Below the pieces are notes generated by a model, which ran no database searches, was not told the origin of the DNA, and worked only from the letters and a program-made list of their open reading frames with translations. The translations under genes were made by a program, and so were the position numbers. Of a stretch of DNA of 64,000 bases, positions 1 through 7,905 are shown in pieces; positions within the stretch are counted from its first letter, which is position 1; every line of letters begins with the position of its first letter. Source of the stretch: CAZMOK01 sp964567785 (GTDB lineage Bacteria > Bacteroidota > Bacteroidia > Bacteroidales > JAGOPY01). Location of the stretch: the NCBI GenBank assembly GCA_964567785.1, contig CAZMOK010000002.1:1-64000 (forward strand). Reading direction: 5' to 3'.

Positions 1-2211
1 ATTACCAAAGCCTATCGCAACCTTGCCGGTCTGTATACTATTTTAGGTAACCCCGATTCTGCATATTATTACTACAACCGTGCTCTTGAAAACGCGATAA
101 GAGTGAATGACCCAAAAGACATAGCATTATGCTACAACCATCTTGGTAAATTTTACCTCGAAGAAAATCAGAGTACTGAAGGAAAGGAATTACTTTTAAA
201 AGGATACCATATAATAGATAGTATTTACTCAAAAGAAAATACTACCAGGATCTATTATCTATATGACATAAGTAATTATTTTTATTCAACCGGAGAAACG
301 GACTCTGCAATTCATTACCTTGATAAAAGCCTTAATTTAATTACTGAAAATTTAAAAAACGATAATCAAAATAATGTGACCTTTTCATCCTTTGATCAGC
401 AACGAAAGTTTATGATCACAGGCCTTATGGCCCTGGTCTATTTTCGTAAATTTCAGAATGAAGAAAACATTGAGTACCTTAAAAGAAGTTTTGAGTACTC
501 AACCATAACGATAGACCAGATAGAAAAGGACCTCACAAAGTATGAAAAAGAATCTTCATTCCTTCTCACAAGGTCTGATTTCCACAATTATTATAATGAT
601 CATATAAATATAGCCCGATCACTTTATAAATATACCGGTGATTCAGCTTTTGCCCTGAAAATGTTCAGAGGAATCGAAAAAAGTAAAGCAGCATATTTCA
701 GGAACATCCTGCAGACCAAAAAAGCATATTTCAAAGCGAAAATACCTGACAGCCTCATACGGGAACTCAAAAGGATCGATATCCTTACATCAGAATATGA
801 GTACCTGATGTATGATAACAATACTGAAGAATTCGCAGAAGTAAATTCAGAAGGCAGATATATAGATTCCCTTTTTATACTGAATGAAAAAAAGGAAAGG
901 ATACTTAAGCACCTTGACGACAATTACGAGCTTTACAACAAGATCAAATACAATCCAACGATCGCAGATCCAATTGAGATACAGGCACGGTTAAAAGAAG
1001 ATGAGGTCCTGGTAAACTACTACCTGAACAATGAAAGAGTAATAATTGTATCGATCGATAAAAAAAGAACCTATGTAAATGAATCAAAAATTGACAGTTT
1101 GCCGGATCTCATAAATGAATACCTTAATAAATATGCCCTGCTGGACGTTGTATTAAGTGACACTCTTCTGGATTCCGGATTCCTGGAAAAAGGTAATCTG
1201 TTGTACAAACTGCTTATTGAACCGTTAAACGATCACATCCAGGAAAAGGACCTTATAATAATCCCCGACCAGGAACTGGCTTACCTGCCTTTTGAAGCTT
1301 TTATAAAAGAATACCAGCACAAAGCGGGCAAACATGAGGATGTCAGGTACCTCCTGCATGAACACGCTGTAACCTATGCCCCATCTTCCACGCTTTTATT
1401 CAATTATTTCAGGAACCCGGATTCAAACAATATATCACCCCATGTTCTGGCAATCGCCCCCGATTACAGCAACTATTGGGATGAATCTTCAGTTAGCACT
1501 GCCAGGGGCCTGTCTTTTAAGGCTCTCCCCGGTGCATTAAGCGAGGTCAACCGTATATCAGATTATTTCCATCTTACAAAACATATTGATGATAAAGCAA
1601 CTGAAAGCAGCTTTAAAAAGGTTGCCGGAGAATACGACATCCTCCACTTTGCCATGCATGCATTGATCGACGACGACAACCCTCTTTTCTCGAAATTGGT
1701 TTTCCATAAAAACAATGATCAGGAAAATGATGGTTTTCTTAACACTTACGAGATCTACCATCTCGACCTGAATGGTGATCTGGTGGTTTTGAGTTCATGC
1801 AACACCGGGATAGGAAAATTGCATAAAGGCGAAGGCGTGATAAATATATCAAGGGCTTTCCAGTTTGCCGGTATTCCCAGTACCATAGCAACGTTGTGGA
1901 ATGTGGACGATAAAAGCAGTTCGCAGATCATGAAAGCGTTCTATAAACAACTTGCCCGGGGCCTTGATAAGGATGAAGCATTGCGGATGGCCAAACTGGA
2001 TTTCCTGAGCAAAGCGGAGGAACCTTACCTCCACCCCCTTTTCTGGGCAGGTTATATCCATATCGGCGACAATGCCCCTGTGGGAAAAACAAAAAATATG
2101 CTGCCCGGACCGCCGGTTGCCAGGTATGCAGCCATTGGCTTTTTCATTCTCTTTCTTATAATATCAGTCTATTCAGCCACCAGGAAAAAGATCCCAGCCA
2201 CCCGACCGTAA
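1..2211 (+). CDS. TPR-CHAT domain protein, 5' truncated by window edge
   Basis: The frame is open from base 1, so the true start lies outside the window; the GTG at 103 is internal. The N-terminal part shows tetratricopeptide-like helices (for example AYRNLAGLYTILGNPDSAYY at the very edge), followed by a helical linker. The C-terminal third is a CHAT (caspase HetF associated with TPRs) peptidase-like domain. It has the motif HFAMHA with the likely catalytic His codon at 1657-1659, and LSSCNTG with Cys at 1798-1800, followed by GEGVINISRAFQFAGIPS and ATLWNVDD, which are typical of the family. A hydrophobic segment near 2125-2190 and a basic tail suggest a C-terminal membrane anchor. CHAT proteins are cysteine peptidases or signalling scaffolds; the target here is unknown. 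The 5' half is visibly more AT-rich than mutS2 downstream. Confidence 0.9.
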   Translation: MTKAYRNLAGLYTILGNPDSAYYYYNRALENAIRVNDPKDIALCYNHLGKFYLEENQSTEGKELLLKGYHIIDSIYSKENTTRIYYLYDISNYFYSTGETDSAIHYLDKSLNLITENLKNDNQNNVTFSSFDQQRKFMITGLMALVYFRKFQNEENIEYLKRSFEYSTITIDQIEKDLTKYEKESSFLLTRSDFHNYYNDHINIARSLYKYTGDSAFALKMFRGIEKSKAAYFRNILQTKKAYFKAKIPDSLIRELKRIDILTSEYEYLMYDNNTEEFAEVNSEGRYIDSLFILNEKKERILKHLDDNYELYNKIKYNPTIADPIEIQARLKEDEVLVNYYLNNERVIIVSIDKKRTYVNESKIDSLPDLINEYLNKYALLDVVLSDTLLDSGFLEKGNLLYKLLIEPLNDHIQEKDLIIIPDQELAYLPFEAFIKEYQHKAGKHEDVRYLLHEHAVTYAPSSTLLFNYFRNPDSNNISPHVLAIAPDYSNYWDESSVSTARGLSFKALPGALSEVNRISDYFHLTKHIDDKATESSFKKVAGEYDILHFAMHALIDDDNPLFSKLVFHKNNDQENDGFLNTYEIYHLDLNGDLVVLSSCNTGIGKLHKGEGVINISRAFQFAGIPSTIATLWNVDDKSSSQIMKAFYKQLARGLDKDEALRMAKLDFLSKAEEPYLHPLFWAGYIHIGDNAPVGKTKNMLPGPPVARYAAIGFFILFLIISVYSATRKKIPATRP

Positions 2212-2250
2212 CCTCAGGAACAAAACTTTTTTTTTAGTAACTTTCACCTC

Positions 2251-2325
2251 CAACAGGCCTGTTGAACACTTTTGCCGTACATTGTGCCACCCAGGCGACA
2301 CAGTTGTCGTAAAAGTGTCGTAAAA
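2251..2325. promoter_or_regulatory. Operator-like palindrome and repeats before the XRE gene
   Basis: A perfect 14-nt palindrome CAACAGGCCTGTTG lies at 2251-2264. Further on, CGACA at 2296-2300 faces TGTCG at 2305-2309, and the decamer TGTCGTAAAA is directly repeated at 2305-2314 and 2316-2325. They sit 30-100 nt upstream of a -7 box (2355-2362) of a helix-turn-helix regulator gene, so autoregulation is a reasonable inference. No binding data can be read from sequence. Confidence 0.4.
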
Positions 2326-2354
2326 CAGGCGCAACAACGGGCGGATAACGGAAA

Positions 2355-2362
2355 TACTTTTG
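2355..2362 (+). promoter_or_regulatory. Candidate -7 box (TACTTTTG) for the XRE gene
   Basis: TACTTTTG matches the Bacteroidota -7 consensus TAnnTTTG. No convincing TTTG is seen 17-21 nt upstream. If used, transcription would start near 2369, which favours translation from ATG 2387 over ATG 2366. Confidence 0.4.
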
Positions 2363-2365
2363 CTC

Positions 2366-2962
2366 ATGAACAAAAAAACCGAAAAAATGGAACATTCAGA
2401 ACTGTCGAAAAGAGTAAAAGAATTCCGCAACCGCAAGGGCCTCAGCCAGGAGCTGCTGGCCGAGAACGCGGGCCTGAGCCTCCGCACCGTGCAACGCATA
2501 GAAAACGGTGAGGTGGTGCCCAGGGGCGACACGCTGAAACGGCTCGCCCTGGCCCTTAAAGTATCCCCTGACGAGATCATCGACTGGCAGGTTACCGAAG
2601 ACCGCAACGTGCTGCTATTACTGCACCTCTCGCAATTCGGCTTCCTCTTTGCCCCTTTTATAGGGATTATCATCCCGCTGGTGATCTGGGTTCAGAAGAA
2701 GGAAAAAGTAAGGCATGTGGACGAACAGGGAAAATCTATCCTCAATTTCCAGATCACCTGGATCCTGATCTTCTTCCTGGCAATAGGGGTCTTTATAGCA
2801 GCCATTTTTATGCGCTACCTGCCTATTACCTCAGTTTTCATTCTATATGCCATCATGATAGGCCTCTATCTTTACAACTCGTTCCTGATCGTTATCAACA
2901 CAATCTTATCAATCAGCCGCAGGAAAGTATACTACATCCCTGCCATTCCCATGCTCAGATAA
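2366..2962 (+). CDS. Membrane-anchored XRE helix-turn-helix regulator with DUF4870-like domain
   Basis: The first ~65 residues form a Cro/C1-type helix-turn-helix (RVKEFRNRKGLSQELLAENA, then LSLRTVQRIENGEVVPRGDT). The rest is a membrane domain of the DUF4870 (Tic20-like) type: a hydrophobic hairpin around LFAPFIGIIIPLVIWV, the conserved patch HVDEQGKSILNFQITW, and two or three further hydrophobic segments. The fusion suggests a DNA-binding protein tethered to the inner membrane; what it senses is unknown. ATG 2366 is used here, but ATG 2387 (MEHSELSKRV) fits the position of the -7 box better. It stands alone between the CHAT gene and mutS2, and a GC-rich hairpin follows it. Confidence 0.85.
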   Translation: MNKKTEKMEHSELSKRVKEFRNRKGLSQELLAENAGLSLRTVQRIENGEVVPRGDTLKRLALALKVSPDEIIDWQVTEDRNVLLLLHLSQFGFLFAPFIGIIIPLVIWVQKKEKVRHVDEQGKSILNFQITWILIFFLAIGVFIAAIFMRYLPITSVFILYAIMIGLYLYNSFLIVINTILSISRRKVYYIPAIPMLR

Positions 2963-2972
2963 TCTTTACCGT

Positions 2973-2998
2973 CGGCCGGAGGTTTTTGCTTCCGGCCG
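2973..2998 (+). terminator. GC-rich hairpin after the XRE gene
   Basis: CGGCCGGA (2973-2980) and TCCGGCCG (2991-2998) form an 8-bp perfect stem with a 10-nt loop, starting 11 nt after the stop. The following bases (CTTATTCCCTTTTCC) are only moderately T-rich, so termination is likely but not textbook. Confidence 0.55.
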
Positions 2999-3032
2999 CT
3001 TATTCCCTTTTCCTTCTTCGCTGTAAACAATG

Positions 3033-3040
3033 TACCTTTG
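3033..3040 (+). promoter_or_regulatory. -7 box (TACCTTTG) for mutS2
   Basis: TACCTTTG is a full match to TAnnTTTG, 19 nt before the chosen mutS2 ATG. It overlaps an upstream in-frame TTG at 3038, which argues that this TTG is promoter and not start codon. A -33 element is weak (TTTT at 3008-3011). Confidence 0.55.
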
Positions 3041-3058
3041 CATGTTGAAGCAATCCAC

Positions 3059-5446
3059 ATGCACCACTCGCTCCATACAAAGCTGGGCTTCGACCGCATC
3101 CTCGACCTTGTTCGGGAACGCTGTGCAGGTCCCGGCGGGGCTGCCCTCACGGAAGAGACAGCTTTTGATACAGCGCCGGAGCCCATCCTGAAAATGCTGG
3201 AAGAAACCCGGGAGTTCAAAAGCATCCTGGAAAAGGAAGGGACCTTCCCATTGCAGGAATACACCGACCTTTCCGAATCGCTGACCCGTGTAAGACTACC
3301 CGGCACCTACCTCGACCCGGAGGTGCTGGGGCTGCTCAGGGCCGACCTCACCACCGCCTGGGAATGCATCGGTGAGCTGAAAAAGGATAAATATGCAGAA
3401 TACACCCGGCTGAGGTTCCTGGGCGAACCGGTCCCCTTGCTCGGAGAGATCACCGGGATGATCGACAGGGTAATCGACGACAAGCGGCAAATGAAGGACT
3501 CGGCCTCTGAAAAGCTGCGTAAACTGAGTCGCGACCTGAAGAACAAAAAGGTGCATGGTGAACGCCTCATTGAGCAGATCATGCAGCGGGCCAGAAAAGA
3601 AGGCTGGGCGGCCAAAGACACCGAAGTGACTATCCGCGACGGGCGCTTCCTGATCCCCCTGCCTGCCACACACAAGCGCCGCATAAAAGGGTTCATCCAC
3701 GACACCTCAGCCACGGGCCAGACAGCCTACATAGAGCCGGTCGAGAACTTCGAGCTGAACAACGAGATCCGCGAAATTGAAAGCGACATACGCAGGGAGG
3801 TCATCCGGATTCTTACCGAGCTCACCGACCGGATCCGCCCGCACCTGGAAGATATCAAAACCACTTACGATTACCTTGCATATCTCGACTACACCCGGGC
3901 AAAGGCAAGGCTGGCAGTGACCCTGGGCGCAGGCATGCCCTTCATCAAGGACAAGCCGGTCCTGAAATGGACAAAGGCCAGCCACCCCTTGCTGTTCCTG
4001 TCGCACCAGGAAAAGAAAAAGGAGGTGGTCCCGCTCGATATGGCCCTCGACAGCCGGTACCGCATACTTGTTATCTCGGGCCCCAACGCAGGCGGTAAGT
4101 CGGTCTGCCTCAAAACTGTGGGCCTGTTGCAATATATGATGCAATGCGGGCTGCTTGTGCCAATGGACGAAAGCTCCGAAATGGGGATCTTCCATGAGAT
4201 CTTCATTGAAATAGGCGACGAGCAGAGTATCGACAACGACCTTAGCACGTATAGCTCTCACCTTAAAAATGTCAACTCCATTATATCGGGTGCCGGAAGC
4301 CGTTCCCTTTTCCTTATCGATGAATTCGGTGCAGGAACCGACCCTCAGCTCGGCGGAGCCCTGGCCGAGGCGTGCCTGGAATACCTGGCAGGGACCGATG
4401 CCATGGGCGTGGTCACAACACACTACTCGAACCTGAAACTGCTGGCCGACAGGGAAGAGACGATCATCAACGGGGCGATGCTCTTTGATACGGAAAAGAT
4501 GAAGCCACTCTTCAGACTGCTGACCGGAAAGCCCGGCAGTTCGTTTGCCTTCGAAATAGCAGAAAATACGGGCCTCCCCTCTTCCATCATCAAAAATGCA
4601 GCAGGCAAAACAGGCTCCACCCAGCTCGACTTTGAGAAGCAACTGCAGGAACTGGAGGTGGAAAAACAGGAAGTGAACGAAAAGCAACGGCAGTTCACTG
4701 CCGTCGACACCATGCTCAGCGACCTGATAGACGAGTACGAAAAGAAGCTGAAGGTGTTGGAACAATCAAAGGAAAAGATCATCGAAAAAGCCCGGGGTGA
4801 GGCTGAGGAAGTGCTTAACAATGCCAACAAACTCATAGAGAACACCATCAGGGAGATCAGGGAGGCAGGTGCCGGGAAGGAGAAGACCAGGAAGCTCCGC
4901 AGGGAGCTGAAAGAAAGGTCGGAAAAGCTGATACCAAAAAAAGAAAAACCTGCTGTAAAAGAGCAGCCTGCGCATGAAAAGAAACCGGAAAAACTGAAAG
5001 CCGGCGACTGGGCCACAAAAAAGGAACAGGGGATCACAGGCAGGATAGAGGCCATTTCGGGCAATAAAGTAACGCTTGATATAAATGGGATACATTTCAA
5101 AACCACTCTGGAGGGACTTGAGCCGGCAAAAAGTCCCCGCAAACCCAAAAAGCCCAGTGCAGGGGTAAAGTTCAAAGAGAACCTCAGCGCGAGGAGCTCT
5201 ACCTTTAAGCTTACGCTGGATCTCAGGGGCAAAAAGGCCGAAGAAGCGCTCGAAGAGACAGGCAAGTACCTCGACGATGCCATTATGCTTGGCATTAAGG
5301 AGCTTTCGATCCTCCATGGTAAGGGCGACGGGATACTCCGCAGTGTTATCCGCAAGCATCTTTCCACAGTGGATGAAGTGGAGGGCTTCAGGGATGAGCA
5401 TGTGGAGAGAGGGGGCTCCGGTATTACAAAAGTATTTTTGAAATAG
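3059..5446 (+). CDS. mutS2: Endonuclease MutS2
   Basis: This is a MutS-family ATPase of 795 residues with a C-terminal Smr nuclease domain; family members act in recombination control and on collided ribosomes. Seen here: Walker A GPNAGGKS at residues 341-348, Walker B LFLIDEFGAG with Asp421-Glu422, the signature region NDLSTYSSHL between them, a long charged coiled coil at roughly 510-625, and an Smr domain from LDLRG (720) through HGKGDG (about 747). There is no N-terminal mismatch-recognition domain, as expected of MutS2. ATG 3059 (MHHSLHTKLGFDRI) is preferred over in-frame TTG 3038, which lies inside the -7 box. It is monocistronic between a hairpin and a promoter. Confidence 0.95.
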   Translation: MHHSLHTKLGFDRILDLVRERCAGPGGAALTEETAFDTAPEPILKMLEETREFKSILEKEGTFPLQEYTDLSESLTRVRLPGTYLDPEVLGLLRADLTTAWECIGELKKDKYAEYTRLRFLGEPVPLLGEITGMIDRVIDDKRQMKDSASEKLRKLSRDLKNKKVHGERLIEQIMQRARKEGWAAKDTEVTIRDGRFLIPLPATHKRRIKGFIHDTSATGQTAYIEPVENFELNNEIREIESDIRREVIRILTELTDRIRPHLEDIKTTYDYLAYLDYTRAKARLAVTLGAGMPFIKDKPVLKWTKASHPLLFLSHQEKKKEVVPLDMALDSRYRILVISGPNAGGKSVCLKTVGLLQYMMQCGLLVPMDESSEMGIFHEIFIEIGDEQSIDNDLSTYSSHLKNVNSIISGAGSRSLFLIDEFGAGTDPQLGGALAEACLEYLAGTDAMGVVTTHYSNLKLLADREETIINGAMLFDTEKMKPLFRLLTGKPGSSFAFEIAENTGLPSSIIKNAAGKTGSTQLDFEKQLQELEVEKQEVNEKQRQFTAVDTMLSDLIDEYEKKLKVLEQSKEKIIEKARGEAEEVLNNANKLIENTIREIREAGAGKEKTRKLRRELKERSEKLIPKKEKPAVKEQPAHEKKPEKLKAGDWATKKEQGITGRIEAISGNKVTLDINGIHFKTTLEGLEPAKSPRKPKKPSAGVKFKENLSARSSTFKLTLDLRGKKAEEALEETGKYLDDAIMLGIKELSILHGKGDGILRSVIRKHLSTVDEVEGFRDEHVERGGSGITKVFLK

Positions 5447-5528
5447 TTGTCTTTGCTTGTTAATTAATCCTATCAGGATATCAGGCAACAAAAATCAATG
5501 AATGATCGTTATTTAGAAATATTCTGAA

Positions 5529-5536
5529 TAACTTTG
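5529..5536 (+). promoter_or_regulatory. -7 box (TAACTTTG) for the DUF6132-like gene
   Basis: A full TAnnTTTG match 18 nt upstream of ATG 5555. The in-frame TTG at 5534 overlaps the box and is therefore unlikely to be the start. The -33 element is poor (GTTA at 5508-5511, 17-nt spacer). Confidence 0.5.
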
Positions 5537-5554
5537 CAGATCAAAGCTGTTACT

Positions 5555-5806
5555 ATGAAAAACCTGATCTATACGCTTCAGCATAAAAAGGTCCTTGGCT
5601 TTCTCCCCCTTCTGCACCTTATCGGTATTGTTGCCGGCGGCCTGGGAGGTTATGCTTACTTTTATTTTATAGGATGCCGCACAGGTACCTGTTCCATTAC
5701 ATCCAATCCCTGGTTGAGCGTTCTCTGGGGAATGGCCGTGGGATACCTTGTATTCGACTTGTTTTACAAGGGCAGCAAAAAGGAAAGCCCCGAAAAAAAC
5801 ACTTAA
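5555..5806 (+). CDS. Small membrane protein, DUF6132-like
   Basis: The product is an 83-residue protein with two hydrophobic segments (about 14-38 and 52-70) and the cysteine motif GCRTGTCSITSNP between them, a pattern I associate with DUF6132 proteins of Bacteroidota. The paired cysteines (spaced CxxGTC) could bind metal or form a disulphide, but no function is established that I can name. ATG 5555 is chosen because the upstream TTG lies in the promoter. The tail KGSKKESPEKNT is hydrophilic. A terminator-like structure follows directly. Confidence 0.75.
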   Translation: MKNLIYTLQHKKVLGFLPLLHLIGIVAGGLGGYAYFYFIGCRTGTCSITSNPWLSVLWGMAVGYLVFDLFYKGSKKESPEKNT

Positions 5807-5810
5807 CTTA

Positions 5811-5873
5811 TTGGTTCTCCGAACCAACAGGGCTACTGTTCGTAAAAAACCCCTCAATTGGAGAACCTTTTTT
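5811..5873 (+). terminator. Alternative hairpins ending in a T run
   Basis: TTGGTTC (5811-5817) and GAACCAA (5821-5827) form a perfect short hairpin. The overlapping segment GGTTCTCC (5813-5820) also pairs perfectly with GGAGAACC (5860-5867), which is followed by six T residues (5868-5873). The two pairings exclude each other. The long-range version is an intrinsic terminator with a 39-nt loop. Confidence 0.5.
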
Positions 5874-5902
5874 GCACCCACTTTCAAAATCAACTATCTT
5901 TG
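5871..5902 (+). promoter_or_regulatory. Promoter of the carboxyltransferase-BCCP operon
   Basis: TTTG at 5871-5874, a 20-nt spacer and TATCTTTG at 5895-5902 make a consensus Bacteroidota promoter. The predicted transcript would have an ~80-nt leader before ATG 5993. Confidence 0.75.
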
Positions 5903-5992
5903 TATGCCTTATTTGAGCTGAAAGATTATGTTAGTCCTCTGTAAAATTAAGGGTTTCAGCAAATAAGAGAGTGTGAATAAAATTATTGCATT

Positions 5993-7540
5993 ATGGGTTT
6001 GGCAAAAAAAACAACCGACCTCAAGAAAAGAATGCGGGATGCGTTGAAGGGGGGAGGTCAGAAAGCCATTGAGAAACAAAAAGCAATTGGAAAACTCACC
6101 GCCCGTGAAAGAATCATAAAACTTCTTGACCCGAAATCATTCCACGAATACGACCTTTTTGTTGAGCATGCAGGGCGGGATTTCGACATGGACAAGAAGT
6201 ACCTTCCCGGCGACGGGGTCATTACGGGTACAGGAACGATAATGGGTCACCCGGTCTGCATTTTTGCGCAGGACTTCACAGTTGCCGGGGGTTCACTTGG
6301 CTGGATGCATGCCAAGAAGATCACCAAGATCATGGATCACGCCATGAAGCTGAAAGTACCCCTGATCGGCATCAACGATTCCGGGGGTGCGCGTATCCAG
6401 GAAGGTGTTAACTCCCTGGCGGGTTATGGTGAGATCTTTTACCGCAACACACAGGCCTCAGGGGTGATACCGCAAATATCAGTGATCCTTGGTCCCTGTG
6501 CCGGGGGCGCTGTGTACTCCCCTGCCCTCACCGATTTTGTGTATGTGGTTGACAATATATCGAAGATGTTCATCACCGGGCCGGAAGTGATCAGAACAAC
6601 CATTGGTGAAGAGATATCCATGGAAGACCTCGGCGGCGCCAGGGTACATTCCGAAATTACCGGTAATGCCCATTTCTTTGCCGAAACAGAGGAAGAGTGC
6701 TTTTCACAGATAAAGGAACTGATCACTTATATACCCTGGAATAACCTTAAAAAGGCAGATTCATTCCCTAAGAAACCACCTAAAACAAGGCTTTACAAGA
6801 TCGATGAGATCATCCCTACCGACCCCAAGCAGCCTTATGATGTGCGTGATGTAATACGTGCCATAAGCGACGATTCAGACTTCCTGGAAATACAGGAAAA
6901 ATGGGCACAGAACATAGTGATCGGGTTTGGAAGGCTGAATGGTGAAACAGTTGGGTTTGTAGCCAACCAGCCCCTTGTGCTTGCAGGCGTGCTGGATGTT
7001 GATTCATCCGACAAGGCTGCCCGTTTTATCCGCTATTGTGATTCCTTCAACGTACCTTTGGTAACGCTTGTTGACCTGCCGGGCTACCTGCCAGGGGTTG
7101 ACCAGGAGCACGCGGGTGTCATCAGGCACGGTGCCAAGATACTCTATGCTTACTCCGAAGCCACTGTTCCAAAGGTTACGGTTATACTCAGAAAAGCCTA
7201 CGGAGGAGGTTATATAGCGATGTGTTCGCATCATTTAAGAGCCGATTTTGTTTTTGCCTGGCCTACGGCCGAAATTGCCGTAATGGGCCCTGAAGGGGCT
7301 GCCAACATCATCTTCAGGAATGAGATCAAGAATGCTGAAAACCCGGAAGTGGTCAGGAAGCTTAAGATCAAGGAGTATAAGCAAAAATTCGCCAATCCCT
7401 ACGTGGCTGCTGCTTATGGCTATATCGATGCGGTGATAGAGCCCCTTGAAACCCGCAAGAAACTGATCCATGCCCTGGAGATCTCAGCACAGAAAAAAGA
7501 GGAACAGCCTGAGAAAAAGCACGGAATTCCTCCGTTTTAA
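5993..7540 (+). CDS. Acyl-CoA carboxylase beta subunit (propionyl-CoA carboxylase / methylmalonyl-CoA decarboxylase alpha type)
   Basis: This 515-residue biotin-dependent carboxyltransferase moves CO2 between biotin and an acyl-CoA such as propionyl-CoA. The two crotonase-like halves are visible. The N half has DFTVAGGSLGWMHAKK, INDSGGARIQEGV and ILGPCAGGAVYSPALTDF. The C half has LVDLPGYLPGVDQEHAGVIR, RKAYGGGYIAMCS and MGPEGAANIIFRNEI. These glycine-rich stretches build the oxyanion holes. A biotin carrier gene follows 20 nt later, but no biotin carboxylase or membrane decarboxylase subunit is adjacent, so the sequence does not decide between a carboxylase and a sodium-pumping decarboxylase. 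Confidence 0.93.
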   Translation: MGLAKKTTDLKKRMRDALKGGGQKAIEKQKAIGKLTARERIIKLLDPKSFHEYDLFVEHAGRDFDMDKKYLPGDGVITGTGTIMGHPVCIFAQDFTVAGGSLGWMHAKKITKIMDHAMKLKVPLIGINDSGGARIQEGVNSLAGYGEIFYRNTQASGVIPQISVILGPCAGGAVYSPALTDFVYVVDNISKMFITGPEVIRTTIGEEISMEDLGGARVHSEITGNAHFFAETEEECFSQIKELITYIPWNNLKKADSFPKKPPKTRLYKIDEIIPTDPKQPYDVRDVIRAISDDSDFLEIQEKWAQNIVIGFGRLNGETVGFVANQPLVLAGVLDVDSSDKAARFIRYCDSFNVPLVTLVDLPGYLPGVDQEHAGVIRHGAKILYAYSEATVPKVTVILRKAYGGGYIAMCSHHLRADFVFAWPTAEIAVMGPEGAANIIFRNEIKNAENPEVVRKLKIKEYKQKFANPYVAAAYGYIDAVIEPLETRKKLIHALEISAQKKEEQPEKKHGIPPF

Positions 7541-7560
7541 ATCACACATTCCATATCATC

Positions 7561-7905
7561 ATGGCTAAACAGAAAGCTAACCAGAAAAGAAGGACCCGTA
7601 CACCTTACAAAACTCTGAACATCGATATGGTGAACTATAAGACCCTTTATAACCAGAAGTTCATCAGAAGGAAGAAGTGGGCCGAAAAGGATGAAAGTAA
7701 AGTAGATGCTTTTATTCCGGGTAAAATAGTAAAGATTCAGGTGAAAGAAGGCCAGGGTGTAAATGAAGGTGATACACTGCTCATACTGGAAGCGATGAAA
7801 ATGAACAACCGCATTATGGCCCACAGGGATGCCACCATTAAGAAAATACATGTGAAAGAAAACGAGGTGGTGCCAAAAAACCACATTCTCATCGAACTAG
7901 AGTAA
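7561..7905 (+). CDS. Biotin carboxyl carrier protein subunit
   Basis: This 114-residue biotinyl-domain protein should carry the biotin used by the carboxyltransferase just upstream. The biotinylation motif EAMKM is present with the acceptor Lys80, within a typical flattened barrel (FIPGKIVKIQVKEGQGVNEG before it, ATIKKIHVKENEVV after it). The first ~45 residues are basic and lack the Pro/Ala-rich linker of fatty-acid AccB, so it looks like the short carrier of an acyl-CoA carboxylase complex. Its 3' end overlaps the convergent engB by 9 nt. Confidence 0.9.
   Translation: MAKQKANQKRRTRTPYKTLNIDMVNYKTLYNQKFIRRKKWAEKDESKVDAFIPGKIVKIQVKEGQGVNEGDTLLILEAMKMNNRIMAHRDATIKKIHVKENEVVPKNHILIELE

Noticed and set aside
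103..105. GTG at 103 as start of the CHAT protein
   Set aside because: The same frame stays open to base 1 and the upstream codons encode a continuing TPR unit, so the gene begins outside the window.
3707..4765. Long open frame antisense to mutS2 (352 codons)
   Set aside because: It lies wholly within the conserved mutS2 coding frame, has low-complexity Leu/Phe/His-rich translation without recognisable motifs, and is a by-product of the GC-rich codon use of mutS2.
4423..5491. Further long antisense frames across the 3' half of mutS2
   Set aside because: Their Ser/Phe-rich translation mirrors Glu/Lys codons of the mutS2 coiled coil; no start signal or family match.
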